Positions 30,790-45,005 of a stretch of 62,000 bases of DNA are shown here, piece by piece; the stretch's first letter is position 1; every line of letters starts with the position of its first letter. Both the position numbers and the translations under genes were made by a program. Location: assembly GCA_012295275.1 (NCBI GenBank), contig CM022665.1, positions 37,537,933 to 37,599,932 on the forward strand, written 5' to 3'. The stretch is from Chrysomallon squamiferum. Its lineage: Eukaryota; Mollusca; Gastropoda; Neomphalida; Peltospiridae. Under the pieces are notes generated by a model. It worked only from the letters and a program-made list of their open reading frames with translations. It made no database searches and was not told where the DNA came from.

Positions 30790-31221
30790 GTTGCATCCGA
30801 AAAACATTAACAAGCTGTCATTTGTAATTTCTAGATTTGACTACTGCAAACTACTACATCTCAGCTCCATCGACTGCAGAGGATACGAAAACTATTAAAA
30901 AAAAAAAAAAAAAAAAAAATGGCCGCTAGAACAATACCATTCAGATGTATGTTTGACCAGATCACACGGTGTTTCGTGAATGTCACTGGTTTCAGTTTCA
31001 AATGATGTGCCTTATTTTCAAGTATCTGTCTGGATATATCTCAACGTACCCTCGTGATGACCAAGATCCAAAACCAAACGCCAACTCACAAGTCTTAATA
31101 ATTCACTATGGACAAAGACATTTTTTTTATTATCTTCGGCCACCGTATGGAATGATCTTCCATAACACTTAATGTCTTCTACCGCATTGATTTGGACTGA
31201 AAACCTATCTGTTCGGTAAGG
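30790..31221 (+). mobile_element. Decayed CR1/L2-type LINE fragment (unit 2)
   Basis: Same fragment as in unit 1, with a short deletion after the SRFDYCK motif and a longer A-run followed by tggccgctagaacaatacc, which restores a MAARTI-like part of the RT tail. Confidence 0.75.
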
Positions 31222-31414
31222 TAATTAAGATTTTTACAAAGACACTTTACAAACAAAAACATAAATTATATATATAATTTTTATAAAACATTTCTTTATT
31301 ATTATCTTTAAAATGTATTTATTACTTTCTTTTTAAACTAATTATTTATTTCTTCATCTATCCATATGTGTGTCCGTCTGTATGTCTTTCTTTCTACCGC
31401 TTTAAGAATTTGAT

Positions 31415-32377
31415 TCAGCCAAACATAGAAGAAATCAACACGAGTAGCAGTCTAACTATCAGATCACCCAGTAACGGTTTGTAATGTTTAATCATTTCGA
31501 AAGTTGGTGATCTTAATAACCATGAATCTTGCATCAGCTTCTTCCATTCCTTCATTTTGAAAATCTTAACATTTTCATGTTCTGAAATTATTATTCTACC
31601 ATCTTCTAGTACACAAACATCAGATGGTTTAGAAATAGTGCATGTGTTTGGATAAATAAGAGTCATGAGACGTTTTTCTAGATTAATCATCGAAACGTAA
31701 TTTTGCGTTTGGTTCACAAAAAACACCAGTTTTTCCGAAACGGAGATGCCTCTTAATTTGGGATAGCCTAAATGGACCCGGTATTCAACGTATCCCTCGG
31801 GATCGAAGACAGTAATACAGAGTTTATTGGAGTCAGCGATTACTACTTTACCGCTTTTTGTGACCCTTATATGATAAGGATTATGACATGTAATCTCAGA
31901 CGTCATTAAACGGATGGTCTTGCAATCTTGATTTAGTATATTCACCTTTTCCTTGGTACCAGCAACCAGGTTTTTGTTTGGAAGCATAGCTATTCCGAAA
32001 TAACGAGGATACGTCTTAATGGTTCTCAGGAGATGAACTTTTTTGTCCCGTAATTCAAAAAACGAAATGTTTCTTTCTCCAATACCTGGAACCAAAAAAC
32101 TGTTGTCACCCGTTGCCGTTATTCCGAATACTCTTCCCAAATGATTTGTGCTGTCCAGATATTTCCCGTCCATTGTAAAAGCTTTCGCGACAGCATTTAC
32201 TATATCGGTGACGATTATGGCGCCGCATTTCAGAACAATCATTTGTTCAATCTGACCATCCCTTTCATCATGCTCGGTGGCAATGGAGAATTCTGAGAGA
32301 AATGTCATATCAGAACAGTCCCTTTTCATAGGCGACATAAAGTCGTTTATGTATGTCCAACTTTTCCTTTCCCCCAT
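31415..32377 (-). CDS. NHL/TRIM-type beta-propeller protein, copy 2
   Basis: A 320-aa intronless frame starting MGERKSWTYIND, homologous to copy 1 throughout. Against copy 1 I count 20 changed and 3 silent codons. Changes cluster near TYPRYF, in the KEKVNILNQDCKTIR segment, and in the C-terminal tail, which reads LLGDLIVRLLLVLISSMFG. That tail is less hydrophobic and contains Asp and Arg, so membrane insertion is less certain than in copy 1. The protein is identical to copy 3. Confidence 0.8.
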   Translation of the reverse strand: MGERKSWTYINDFMSPMKRDCSDMTFLSEFSIATEHDERDGQIEQMIVLKCGAIIVTDIVNAVAKAFTMDGKYLDSTNHLGRVFGITATGDNSFLVPGIGERNISFFELRDKKVHLLRTIKTYPRYFGIAMLPNKNLVAGTKEKVNILNQDCKTIRLMTSEITCHNPYHIRVTKSGKVVIADSNKLCITVFDPEGYVEYRVHLGYPKLRGISVSEKLVFFVNQTQNYVSMINLEKRLMTLIYPNTCTISKPSDVCVLEDGRIIISEHENVKIFKMKEWKKLMQDSWLLRSPTFEMIKHYKPLLGDLIVRLLLVLISSMFG

Positions 32378-33112
32378 GCAAAACGATTACTAAAACAAAA
32401 CTGAAACGAGGAAACTGCCAGCAAAAATGTCCGATCACATGACTGTTGTGTACATTATTATTGATAATTTTATCTGGAGTTATTCCCCTTATTACACTGA
32501 AACGAAAAATGTCGAAGTAGTGTCTTCGGACCAGAGAAGTAACAATTAAATGGTTTGGTTCATGATGATATATGCTGTTCTGCCCTAATGTTATTGTCGT
32601 CGTTGTTTTCTTCTCTTTATTCCACCCAGTTATTGAAGAAGTACATAATATACTACAAGTTTATCAGATAATACTGAGATAAAAATAAAAATTTCTTTTC
32701 GAATGTTGTAACGGTCCCCGTTACTCTAAAATTACTCAGTCTTAATAGTTTCATGGTCCGGCGTAAATATATGGTATTTACTGTATTTAATTCAATATGT
32801 TTATCACCGAAAGTAAAAATAAAGATGTTTTTAAAAATAATATGCAAATTAGACATAAGTATATAACATTAAGCAAACAATCCATTTATTTTATTTTATT
32901 TTATTTTTATATATTTTCTTGGGTTATTATTATTATTTCTTGGAATATGGCTTTATGAGTCAGTGCGAGTAAATAAACATTTTATATTTCCAGTTTCAAA
33001 AACTTAATTCCAACCTTCAGACGCCTTTGAGATGCTATAGATGCTGATATTATTCTATTTTCATAACGTAATTGTGTACAAACATAGACGCAACCACTAC
33101 AACAACAGCAAT

Positions 33113-33151
<39 letters not shown>

Positions 33152-33215
33152 TTATTAATAAATAAATAAAGTGTTTGTTTAATGTTATATATAAGATATT
33201 TTATAATTTTCAAAG

Positions 33216-33363
33216 GTTTCGCCTGAAATGCATGTTGATGACTATGACAACGAAAATTTCAATTCATTCAAGCTGGCAGATGAGGACCCTACTTTGAACC
33301 GGTCCATCTGAAAAAGAAAAAGAGGATTATGACGAAGAGTTTATAAAAACGTTAGAAAAGTAA
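33216..33363 (+). pseudogene. Frameshifted coding remnant (unit 2)
   Basis: Same as the unit-1 remnant. The second part reads EKEKEDYDEEFIKTLEK, differing from unit 1 at two residues. The frameshift is at the same place. Confidence 0.45.
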
Positions 33364-34426
33364 AGCCACGTAAAACAAAAAACTTGTTTATCGTCCACCC
33401 ATTTCAGTTTTTACAGGTCGGGATGAAGGTTTTTATTTTTATTTTTTTATTTGTATACTGCATTTCATCTTCGGTATTTATTACAAAACTCACACAAGGG
33501 GATAACGACGGCATGCGTCCATCCAAACCGATCTTTAAGTGGCAGCCTTCCTTTGGCATGAAGCATGTCGCCATTTTCCATCTACTTATAGACGTCACAA
33601 AAGATAGATGAACATTCTATTCTATAGCCTGACAATTCCTGATAATGGTTAAACAGTTTTAATAGTTTTAACACTTTACTTGAAAAATAATGAATAAAAA
33701 TATTTAATAAAGGAGGGCAGGAGTATTTATCAGGTCTGACGGGCATGCTAAACAAGTATTTTTTTTTATATTTATTTTATTTTATTATTATTAGGTTGTT
33801 TTTTGTGGGGTTTTTTTTTTTTTTTGTAATCTGGCCTAAATTACAGTTTCAAATTATTAAACAATTTAAAGACTTCATTTTAATTCTTTGTTTTAAATTA
33901 TTATCTAAATATGTTTGGCTATAATTATGTATTTAGGATTCTTCCAGTGTATTTATTCATTAATAAAAGTTAAGTCTTACCAGAAGAAAATGAAAATCAC
34001 AGAAAGGGACTAAACATCTTTCCATATAATAATGATAATAAGAAGAAGAAGACGAAATCTTAGTTTTACCTTTTATATTAATATTTCTTGCAATATATAT
34101 TTACACTTATTCTTGTTGTATTCATACATTAAATAAAAGTTAAATATTACAAGAAAACGATGAAAGCCTTATTAATTTCTTAAAATAAAATGAACTGTGC
34201 ATTCGATGTATTATATTTTCCTGGTAAATGTAAAGTTTGTTTTCATTATTTCAAATCATCTAATTATTTTAATTATGACATTATCAATCTGAAAAGACAA
34301 CTCTTTAATACTTATTTATTTGTTTGTTTTTGTTTGTTTGTTTTGTTTTTTGTCTTTATCAACTGTGTTTTTTGTTTCTGTAATTATTAGTTTGGTTTTT
34401 GTTTCCTTTTCTTTTCTTTCGGTGGC

Positions 34427-34524
34427 TTCTGAATTTATAAAGATACAGTCCTGCAACTTTTGTGTGTGTAATACAGGCAACATAACAGTATAATGAAAGG
34501 CATGTATTTTGTAGTTCATAGAAC

Positions 34525-34573
<49 letters not shown>

Positions 34574-37562
34574 AGATTACCGTGATACATAAACCACAAT
34601 TAATTTTCAGAATATTCAAGGCATGATAATTTATCCAGTGTCATGGTACGTGATAGAGTGCAGAGTCCCAATGTGGGATAAATAACTAGGTTATTAATGT
34701 ACTGGTAACTTTTCATCATTAGCTCTTCTAAGTGAGTAATTCTTAAAAACAATATTTAAAAATGTTCCATTTGTTAGATGGGCCCATGCTGTATGTAAAT
34801 TTAAAAAAAGTATTAACATATTAATATTATATAATAGCTGAATATGAATTTTTAAAAGAAAACAAAAAAAATGTTTTCTGCTGGGGCTTCTGTCTTTAAA
34901 GTTAATATGAATATTACAATTATTTTGAGATACGGCTAGATCATTCTGAGCAGCATGTATGCAGGCATTTTTCAACAATTGAAAAAGAAGTATAAATTAT
35001 CCATATGCAAAAAAAAAAAAAAAAAAAAAAATCAAAAAACATTTAAAGAAAATGAAATATGCTCAATTTACGAGTGGGATAAAGGGAAACATTTTGTAAA
35101 TAAACTGTCAGCAGTGAATTAATCTCAGGTTTAGCCACCCACACCATCAAATCACACCAACAAGAACACAGTTGCAGATCAAACACATTGATGTTTATTG
35201 TTATCTATTTTTAACACAGATGTACCAACTACCTCTGAATTAAGTAATATCCCCTGATGTACAGTCTATGTGTATTAGAGTAAATATGCAGAACCAGTTA
35301 TAGAGCTGATGTCATGCAGTGTACAAACAAAGACAAAATTTAAATTCAGATCTCTGTCAGTAATCATGTTAAGACATGCTTAATCTATCAGAAATTCAAA
35401 ACAGACACCTGTAACATACATTGGAGATGCTAACAAATGTTTTGGAGTAACTTATAGCATAGTTATTTTATGTGTGCATTCAGAAATTATCCTTTAACCA
35501 TATTATAAATTAAATGTAAGAATTAATGCTGTAAAGGTTTTTTGTTGTTGTTTTGGTTTTATTAAATTGGTTATAAAATATTTATATAAATATGCTTTAA
35601 AAAAAACACAAAAAAAAAAAACACAGACTGGTATGTATATTATCACCTAAATAATATCCAAAACATATATATATAATCACACACATTTCATTCTTTAAAT
35701 TACTTTTCTATAAACCATTTCATGCCAGACTTTTTATTAATTTTTAAAATTATTTTATCATTACATTTTTAATCAGAATTTTTAATTTTTTTTTTTTAAT
35801 TTCAAAAATGAAATATTACATCTAAAACTTGTTTCAAAACATTTATTTTATACTGTGATCTTTAACCAAATTTCTTTTTGTCAACCATTTTTATGTATGA
35901 CCAACTGTTACACTAATACTTTATATTTTACTATTTTAACCCTCTAATTTGATATATGATCTCAGCTGAATGCTATTTTCTGTGACATTAACTTGAATCA
36001 GTTAAACTAGGCTTCATCTAAAAGGACATGTTGATTTTGAATAGCCAAAACGTTTCACTTGGCTGAATCCAAATACGAACAGCATGGCAAATACTGTGAA
36101 CAAAATAGAACTGACCTAGTATTTTGCTGAGGATGGTTTTTTCAGTTTTGTCTATTTTAATAATCAATGATGAAATATTTTTACTTTTATTAAATGCTTA
36201 AAAACAGAAACTGATAATCTTATTACCAATTATTCAAACATTAATTTTTTTGTTCATACCATGTTAAATTGCTATAAGAATACTGAAAACTTCTGCCTAT
36301 TTTTTGGCAGCAGGTCATTACCAGATTTGTACTGATGTTATTTCACATTACAGCTTTGCAAATGGGCTGTTCCCTGCAGCAGTGATTTTTAAAATCTACA
36401 TGAGCAAGTTCCTCTTAGCTTTAGCATAAATATATTTACATAAATATATCAGGAATAGTGTGGCTTATTTATTTACATATTGTCATTTACAAATTTAAAA
36501 AAAAAAAATACAATAAATAAATACAATAAACAATAAAAAATATATAAAAATAAATAAATAAAATTTAAAAACTGAAAATGATAAAATAATTGAAAAGACT
36601 TTTGTCAAGAATCTTTACTTTAAAACATGGCAAAAGTTATAGTTTATTTGAAGAACTGATGGATTATTTCTTAACAGCTTATATTTTATAAAGAAATACT
36701 GAATACAAGTAACATTAACCTGTTTGTTGTCAGAAACAGTTGTTGGGAATAATGTACAAATTTAGTGTATCTCTGTCACAATTCATTCAAGCTGGTGCAT
36801 ATGTATCATTTTAAATAATTTATGTTTAAAATATCAAAAAAAATGAGACACAAATTAAAATAAAAAATAAAATGAAATGAAATAATACTAACAGAATATT
36901 TATTTACTAAAATTCTTACTTTTATTTTAACCCATGGTGAAGTTCTAAGTGGTTTGAAAGATGTATTTGTAAGTACCGTTACATTTTGCCTCCATTTTGT
37001 CCAATAATCAAGTGACCACATTTTGCAATCTGCCAGCAGACTTCCAGTATTTCCATCTAATTATATTTATTAATAAATCACTGGGCAAAAATATTTTTTT
37101 TATTTCTATTCAACATGTTACATACAGTTTTTTAAATACAAAGGACTGAATAAATAAATCAGAAACAAAAATAACATGTTAAAAATAATGCGCCAATGTT
37201 TAGTTTTATCACTTTTAGCAACAAAAAAAAAAAAAAAAAAAAAAATGGTGTAAAGATCATTAATAGGCCTTCATTGTTCCTCTGTGAGCCTCAGTGGAAT
37301 TTGTTAATGAAAATAAACACAAATCTCCTTCTTATACCATTGAATAATTGATAAATGATTAAAGATAATTGCATATACAATAAAGATTACAATTTACAAA
37401 CCTACACAAGTAGGGGTCCGAGACTCAAGGAAGCAGGCTGCAAGTAAGTGTACAAATTATGTTAAATAAATTTACTTCTTATGGCACGAGTCTGTATAAA
37501 ATATTTTGTTAATGGCCCTGTTTTAATATAAACAAGATAATGACATACATGTAGATGTTTAA
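34427..37562. repeat. Passenger copy of the PP4R3 intron segment (unit 2)
   Basis: Same as the unit-1 passenger block, with the (CA)n tract at about 34527-34571. Confidence 0.92.
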
Positions 37563-37584
37563 GTTAAAGATATCAAAAATATCA

Positions 37585-38006
37585 GTTGCATCCGAAAAAA
37601 CATTAACAAGCTGTCATTTGTAATTTCTAGATTTGACTACTGCAAACTACTACATCTCAGCTCCATCGACTGCAGAAGATACGAAAACTATCCAAAAAAA
37701 AAAATGGCCGCTAGAACAATACCATTCAGATGTATGTTTGACCAGATCACACGGTGTTTCGTGAATGTCACTGGTTTCAGTTTCAAATGATGTGCCTTAT
37801 TTTCAAGTATCTGTCTGGATATATCTCAACGTACCCTCGTGATGACCAAGATCCAAAACCAAACGCCAACTCACAAGTCTTAATAATTCACTATGGACAA
37901 AGACATTTTTTTTATTATCTTCGGCCACCGTATGGAATGATCTTCCATAACACTTAATGTCTTCTACCGCATTGATTTGGACTGAAAACCTATCTGTTCG
38001 GTAAGG
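37585..38006 (+). mobile_element. Decayed CR1/L2-type LINE fragment (unit 3)
   Basis: Same fragment as in unit 2 with a shorter A-run before tggccgctag. Confidence 0.75.
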
Positions 38007-38198
38007 TAATTAAGATTTTTACAAAGACACTTTACAAACAAAAACATAAATTATATATATAATTTTTATAAAACATTTCTTTATTATTATCTTTAAAATG
38101 TATTTATTACTTTCTTTTAAACTAATTATTTATTTCTTCATCTATCCATATGTGTGTCCGTCTGTATGTCTTTCTTTCTACCGCTTTAAGAATTTGAT

Positions 38199-39161
38199 TC
38201 AGCCAAACATAGAAGAAATCAACACGAGTAGCAGTCTAACTATCAGATCACCCAGTAACGGTTTGTAATGTTTAATCATTTCGAAAGTTGGTGATCTTAA
38301 TAACCATGAATCTTGCATCAGCTTCTTCCATTCCTTCATTTTGAAAATCTTAACATTTTCATGTTCTGAAATTATTATTCTACCATCTTCTAGTACACAA
38401 ACATCAGATGGTTTAGAAATAGTGCATGTGTTTGGATAAATAAGAGTCATGAGACGTTTTTCTAGATTAATCATCGAAACGTAATTTTGCGTTTGGTTCA
38501 CAAAAAACACCAGTTTTTCCGAAACGGAGATGCCTCTTAATTTGGGATAGCCTAAATGGACCCGGTATTCAACGTATCCCTCGGGATCGAAGACAGTAAT
38601 ACAGAGTTTATTGGAGTCAGCGATTACTACTTTACCGCTTTTTGTGACCCTTATATGATAAGGATTATGACATGTAATCTCAGACGTCATTAAACGGATG
38701 GTCTTGCAATCTTGATTTAGTATATTCACCTTTTCCTTGGTACCAGCAACCAGGTTTTTGTTTGGAAGCATAGCTATTCCGAAATAACGAGGATACGTCT
38801 TAATGGTTCTCAGGAGATGAACTTTTTTGTCCCGTAATTCAAAAAACGAAATGTTTCTTTCTCCAATACCTGGAACCAAAAAACTGTTGTCACCCGTTGC
38901 CGTTATTCCGAATACTCTTCCCAAATGATTTGTGCTGTCCAGATATTTCCCGTCCATTGTAAAAGCTTTCGCGACAGCATTTACTATATCGGTGACGATT
39001 ATGGCGCCGCATTTCAGAACAATCATTTGTTCAATCTGACCATCCCTTTCATCATGCTCGGTGGCAATGGAGAATTCTGAGAGAAATGTCATATCAGAAC
39101 AGTCCCTTTTCATAGGCGACATAAAGTCGTTTATGTATGTCCAACTTTTCCTTTCCCCCAT
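38199..39161 (-). CDS. NHL/TRIM-type beta-propeller protein, copy 3
   Basis: A 320-aa intronless frame with the same predicted protein as copy 2, in a unit that is also near-identical outside the gene. This points to very recent duplication or gene conversion. The start MGERKSW and the weakened C-terminal tail are the same as in copy 2. Confidence 0.8.
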   Translation of the reverse strand: MGERKSWTYINDFMSPMKRDCSDMTFLSEFSIATEHDERDGQIEQMIVLKCGAIIVTDIVNAVAKAFTMDGKYLDSTNHLGRVFGITATGDNSFLVPGIGERNISFFELRDKKVHLLRTIKTYPRYFGIAMLPNKNLVAGTKEKVNILNQDCKTIRLMTSEITCHNPYHIRVTKSGKVVIADSNKLCITVFDPEGYVEYRVHLGYPKLRGISVSEKLVFFVNQTQNYVSMINLEKRLMTLIYPNTCTISKPSDVCVLEDGRIIISEHENVKIFKMKEWKKLMQDSWLLRSPTFEMIKHYKPLLGDLIVRLLLVLISSMFG

Positions 39162-39904
39162 GCAAAACGATTACTAAAACAAAACTGAAACGAGGAAACT
39201 GCCAGCAAAAAAATGTCCGATCACATGACTGTTGTGTACATTATTATTGATAATTTTATCTGGAGTTATTCCCCTTATTACACTGAAACGAAAAATGTCG
39301 AAGTAGTGTCTTCGGACCAGAGAAGTAACAATTAAATGGTTTGGTTCATGATGATATATGCTGTTCTGCCCTAATGTTATTGTCGTCGTTGTTTTCTTCT
39401 CTTTATTCCACCCAGTTATTGAAGAAGTACATAATATACTACAAGTTTGTCAGATAATACTGAGATAAAAATAAAAATTTCTTTTCGAATGTTGTAACGG
39501 TCCCCGTTACTCTAAAATTACTCAGTCTTAATAGTTTCATGGTCCGGCGTAAATATATGGTATTTACTGTATTTAATTCAATATGTTTATCACCGAAAGT
39601 AAAAATAAAGATGTTTTTAAAAATAATATGCAAATTAGACATAAGTATATAACATTAAGCAAACAATCCATTTATTTTATTTTATTTTATTTTTATATAT
39701 TTTCTTGGGTTATTATTATTATTATTATTTCTTAGAATATGGCTTTATGAGTCACTGCGAGTAAATAAACATTTTATATTTCCAGTTTCAAAAACTTAAT
39801 TCCAACCTTCAGACGCCTTTGAGATGCTATAGATGCTGATATTATTCTATTTTCATAACGTAATTGTGTACAAACATAGACGCAACCACTACAACAACAG
39901 CAAT

Positions 39905-39955
<51 letters not shown>

Positions 39956-40019
39956 TTATTAATAAATAAATAAAGTGTTTGTTTAATGTTATATATAAGA
40001 TATTTTATAATTTTCAAAG

Positions 40020-40167
40020 GTTTCGCCTGAAATGCATGTTGATGACTATGACAACGAAAATTTCAATTCATTCAAGCTGGCAGATGAGGACCCTACTTTG
40101 AACCGGTCCATCTGAAAAAGAAAAAGAGGATTATGACGAAGAGTTTATAAAAACGTTAGAAAAGTAA
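40020..40167 (+). pseudogene. Frameshifted coding remnant (unit 3)
   Basis: Same sequence as in unit 2, with the same frameshift. Confidence 0.45.
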
Positions 40168-41226
40168 AGCCACGTAAAACAAAAAACTTGTTTATCGTCC
40201 ACCCATTTCAGTTTTACAGGTCGGGATGAAGGTTTTATTTTTATTTTTTTTTATTTGTATACTGCATTTCATCTTCGGTATTTATTACAAAACTCACACA
40301 AGGGGATAACGACGGCATGCGTCCATCCAAACCGATCTTTAAGTGGCAGCCTTCCTTTGGCATGAAGCATGTCGCCATTTTCCATCTACTTATAGACGTC
40401 ACAAAAGATAGATGAACATTCTATTCTATAGCCTGACAATTCCTGATAATGGTTAAACAGTTTTAATAGTTTTAACACTTTACTTGAAAAATAATGAATA
40501 AAAATATTTAATAAAGGAGGGCAGGAGTATTTATCAGGTCTGACGGGCATGCTAAACAAGTATTTTTTTTTTTATATTTATTTTATATTATTATTAGGTT
40601 GTTTTTTGTGGGGTTTTTTTTTTTTGTAATCTGGCCTAAATTACAGTTTCAAATTATTAAACAATTTAAAGACTTCATTTTAATTCTTTGTTTTAAATTA
40701 TTATCTAAATATGTTTGGCTATAATTATGTATTTAGGATTCTTCCAGTGTATTTATTCATTAATAAAAGTTAAGTCTTACCAGAAGAAAATGAAAATTAC
40801 AGAAAGGGACTAAACATCTTTCCATATAATAATGATAATAAGAAGAAGAAGACGAAATCTTAGTTTTACCTTTTATATTAATATTTCTTGCAATATATAT
40901 TTACATTTATTCTTGTTGTATTCATACATTAAATAAAAGTTAAATATTACAAGAAAACGATGAAAGCCTTATTAATTTCTTAAAATAAAATGAACTGTGC
41001 ATTCGATGTATTATATTTTCCTGGTAAATGTAAAGTTTGTTTTCATTATTTCAAATCATCTAATTATTTTAATTATGACATTATCAATCTGAAAAGACAA
41101 CTCTTTAATACTTATTTATTTGTTTGTTTTTGTTTGTTTGTTTTGTTTTTTGTCTTTATCAACTGTGTTTTTTGTTTCTGTAATTATTAGTTTGGTTTTT
41201 GTTTCCTTTTCTTTTCTTTCGGTGGC

Positions 41227-41324
41227 TTCTGAATTTATAAAGATACAGTCCTGCAACTTTTGTGTGTGTAATACAGGCAACATAACAGTATAATGAAAGG
41301 CATGTATTTTGTAGTTCATAGAAC

Positions 41325-41370
<46 letters not shown>

Positions 41371-44356
41371 AGATTACCGTGATACATAAACCACAATTAA
41401 TTTTCAGAATATTCAAGGCATGATAATTTATCCAGTGTCATGGTACGTGATAGAGTGCAGAGTCCCAATGTGGGATAAATAACTGGGTTATTAATGTACT
41501 GGTAACTTTTCATCATTAGCTCTTCTAAGTGAGTAATTCTTAAAAACAATATTTAAAAATGTTCCATTTGTTAGATGGGCCCATGCTGTATGTAAATTTA
41601 AAAAAAGTATTAACATATTAATATTATATAATAGCTGAATATGAATTTTTAAAAGAAAACAAAAAAAATGTTTTCTGCTGGGGCTTCTGTCTTTAAAGTT
41701 AATATGAATATTACAATTATTTTGAGATACGGCTAGATCATTCTGAGCAGCATGTATGCAGGCATTTTTCAACAATTGAAAAAGAAGTATAAATTATCCA
41801 TATGCAAAAAAAAAAAAAAAAAAAAAAAAAAAACATTTAAAGAAAATGAAATATGCTCAATTTACGAGTGGGATAAAGGGAAACATTTTGTAAATAAACT
41901 GTCAGCAGTGAATTAATCTCAGGTTTAGCCACCCACACCCATCAAATCACACCAACAAGAACACAGTTGCAGATCAAACACATTGATGTTTATTGTTATC
42001 TATTTTTAACACAGATGTACCAACTACCTCTGAATTAAGTAATATCCCTGATGTACAGTCTATGTGTATTAGAGTAAATATGCAGAACCAGTTATAGAGC
42101 TGATGTCATGCAGTGTACAAACAAAGACAAAATTTAAATTCAGATCTCTGTCAGTAATCATGTTAAGACATGCTTAATCTATCAGAAATTCAAAACAGAC
42201 ACCTGTAACATACATTGGAGATGCTAACAAATGTTTTGGAGTAACTTATAGCATAGTTATTTTATGTGTGCATTCAGAAATTATCCTTTAACCATATTAT
42301 AAATTAAATGTAAGAATTAATGCTGTAAAGGTTTTTTGTTGTTGTTTTGGTTTTATTAAATTGGTTATAAAATATTTATATAAATATGCTTTAAAAAAAA
42401 ACACAAAAAAAAACACAGACTGGTATGTATATTATCACCTAAATAATATCCAAAACATATATATATAATCACACACATTTCATTCTTTAAATTACTTTTC
42501 TATAAACCATTTCATGCCAGACTTTTTATTAATTTTTAAAATTATTTTATCATTACATTTTTAATCAGAATTTTTAATTTTTTTTTTTTTTTTTAATTTC
42601 AAAAATGAAATATTACATCTAAAACTTGTTTCAAAACATTTATTTTATACTGTGATCTTTAACCAAATTTCTTTTTGTCAACCATTTTTATGTATGACCA
42701 ACTGTTACACTAATACTTTATATTTTACTATTTTAACCCTCTAATTTGATATATGATCTCAGCTGAATGCTATTTTCTGTGACATTAACTTGAATCAGTT
42801 AAACTAGGCTTCATCTAAAAGGACATGTTGATTTTGAATAGCCAAAACGTTTCACTTGGCTGAATCCAAATACGAACAGCATGGCAAATACTGTGAACAA
42901 AATAGAACTGACCTAGTATTTTGCTGAGGATGGTTTTTTCAGTTTTGTCTATTTTAATAATCAATGATGAAATATTTTTACTTTTATTAAATGCTTAAAA
43001 ACAGAAACTGATAATCTTATTACCAATTATTCAAACATTAATTTTTTGTTCATACCATGTTAAATTGCTATAAGAATACTGAAAACTTCTGCCTATTTTT
43101 TGGCAGCAGGTCATTACCAGATTTGTACTGATGTTATTTCACATTACAGCTTTGCAAATGGGCTGTTCCCTGCAGCAGTGATTTTTAAAATCTACATGAG
43201 CAAGTTCCTCTTAGTTTTAGCATAAATATATTTACATAAATATATCAGGAATAGTGTGGCTTATTTATTTACATATTGTCATTTACAAATTTAAAAAAAA
43301 AAAAAATACAATAAATACAATAAACAATAAAAAATATATAAAAATAAATAAATAAAATTTAAAAACTGAAAATAATAAAATAATTGAAAAGACTTTTGTC
43401 AAGAATCTTTACTTTAAAACATGGCAAAAGTTATAGTTTATTTGAAGAACTGATGGATTATTTCTTAACAGCTTATATTTTATAAAGAAATACTGAATAC
43501 AAGTAACATTAACCTGTTTGTTGTCAGAAACAGTTGTTGGGAATAATGTACAAATTTAGTGTATCTCTGTCACAATTCATTCAAGCTGGTGCATATGTAT
43601 CATTTTAAATAATTTATGTTTAAAATATCAAAAAAAATGAGACACAAATTAAAATAAAAAATAAAATGAAATGAAATAATACTAACAGAATATTTATTTA
43701 CTAAAATTCTTACTTTTATTTTAACCCATGGTGAAGTTCTAAGTGGTTTGAAAGATGTATTTGTAAGTACCGTTACATTTTGCCTCCATTTTGTCCAATA
43801 ATCAAGTGACCACATTTTGCAATCTGCCAGCAGACTTCTAATATTTCCATCTAATTATATTAATAAATCACTGGGCAAAAATATATTTTTTATTTCTATT
43901 CAACATGTTACATACAGTTTTTTAAATACAAAGGACTGAATAAATAAATCAGAAACAAAAATAACATGTTAAAAATAATGCGCCAATGTTTAGTTTTATC
44001 ACTTTTAGCAACAAAAAAAAAAAAAAAAAAAAAAAAAAATGGTGTAAAGATCATTAATAGGCCTTCATTGTTCCTCTGTGAGCCTCAGTGGAATTTGTTA
44101 ATGAAAATAAACACAAATCTCCTTCTTATACCATTGAATAATTGATAAATGATTAAAGATAATTGCATATACAATAAAGATTACAATTTACAAACCTACA
44201 CAAGTAGGGGTCCGAGACTCAAGGAAGCAGGCTGCAAGTAAGTGTAAAAATTATGTTAAATAAATTTACTTCTTATGACACGAGTCTGTATAAAATATTT
44301 TGTTAATGGCCCTGTTTTAATATAAACAAGATAATGACATACATGTAGATGTTTAA
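41227..44356. repeat. Passenger copy of the PP4R3 intron segment (unit 3)
   Basis: Same as the unit-1 passenger block, with the (CA)n tract at about 41327-41369. Confidence 0.92.
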
Positions 44357-44379
44357 GTTAAAGATATCAAAAATATCAG

Positions 44380-44810
44380 TTGCATCCGAAAAAACATTAA
44401 CAAGCTGTCATTTGTAATTTCTAGATTTGACTACTGCAAACTACTACATCTCAGCTCCATCGACTGCAGAGGATACGAAAACTATTAAAAAAAAAAAAAA
44501 AAAAAAAATGGCCGCTAGAACAATACCATTCAGATGTATGTTTGACCAGATCACACGGTGTTTCGTGAATGTCACTGGTTTCAGTTTCAAATGATGTGCC
44601 TTATTTTCAAGTATCTGTCTGGATATATCTCAACGTACCCTCGTGATGACCAAGATCCAAAACCAAACGCCAACTCACAAGTCTTAATAATTCACTATGG
44701 ACAAAGACATTTTTTTTATTATCTTCGGCCACCGTATGGAATGATCTTCCATAACACTTAATGTCTTCTACCGCATTGATTTGGACTGAAAACCTATCTG
44801 TTCGGTAAGG
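44380..44810 (+). mobile_element. Decayed CR1/L2-type LINE fragment (unit 4)
   Basis: Same fragment as in units 2 and 3, with a longer A-run before tggccgctag. Confidence 0.75.
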
Positions 44811-45005
44811 TAATTAAGATTTTTACAAAGACACTTTACAAACAAAAAAACATAAATTATATATATAATTTTTATAAAACATTTCTTTATTATTATCTTT
44901 AAAATGTATTTATTACTTTCTTTTTAAACTAATTATTTATTTCTTCATCTATCCATATGTGTGTCCGTCTGTATGTCTTTCTTTCTACCGCTTTAAGAAT
45001 TTGAT

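Larger units (their letters stand above)
30769..37562. repeat. Array unit 2
   Basis: Its propeller gene product is identical to that of unit 3. It shares with unit 3, against units 1 and 4, several substitutions such as gaagaagtacat in the 5' flank of the propeller gene. Confidence 0.93.
37563..44356. repeat. Array unit 3
   Basis: Near-identical to unit 2. Differences are mainly run lengths: a shorter A-run in the LINE fragment, a longer AAT microsatellite, and a one-base loss at about 40214-40240 that breaks a small ORF present in the other units. Confidence 0.93.
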
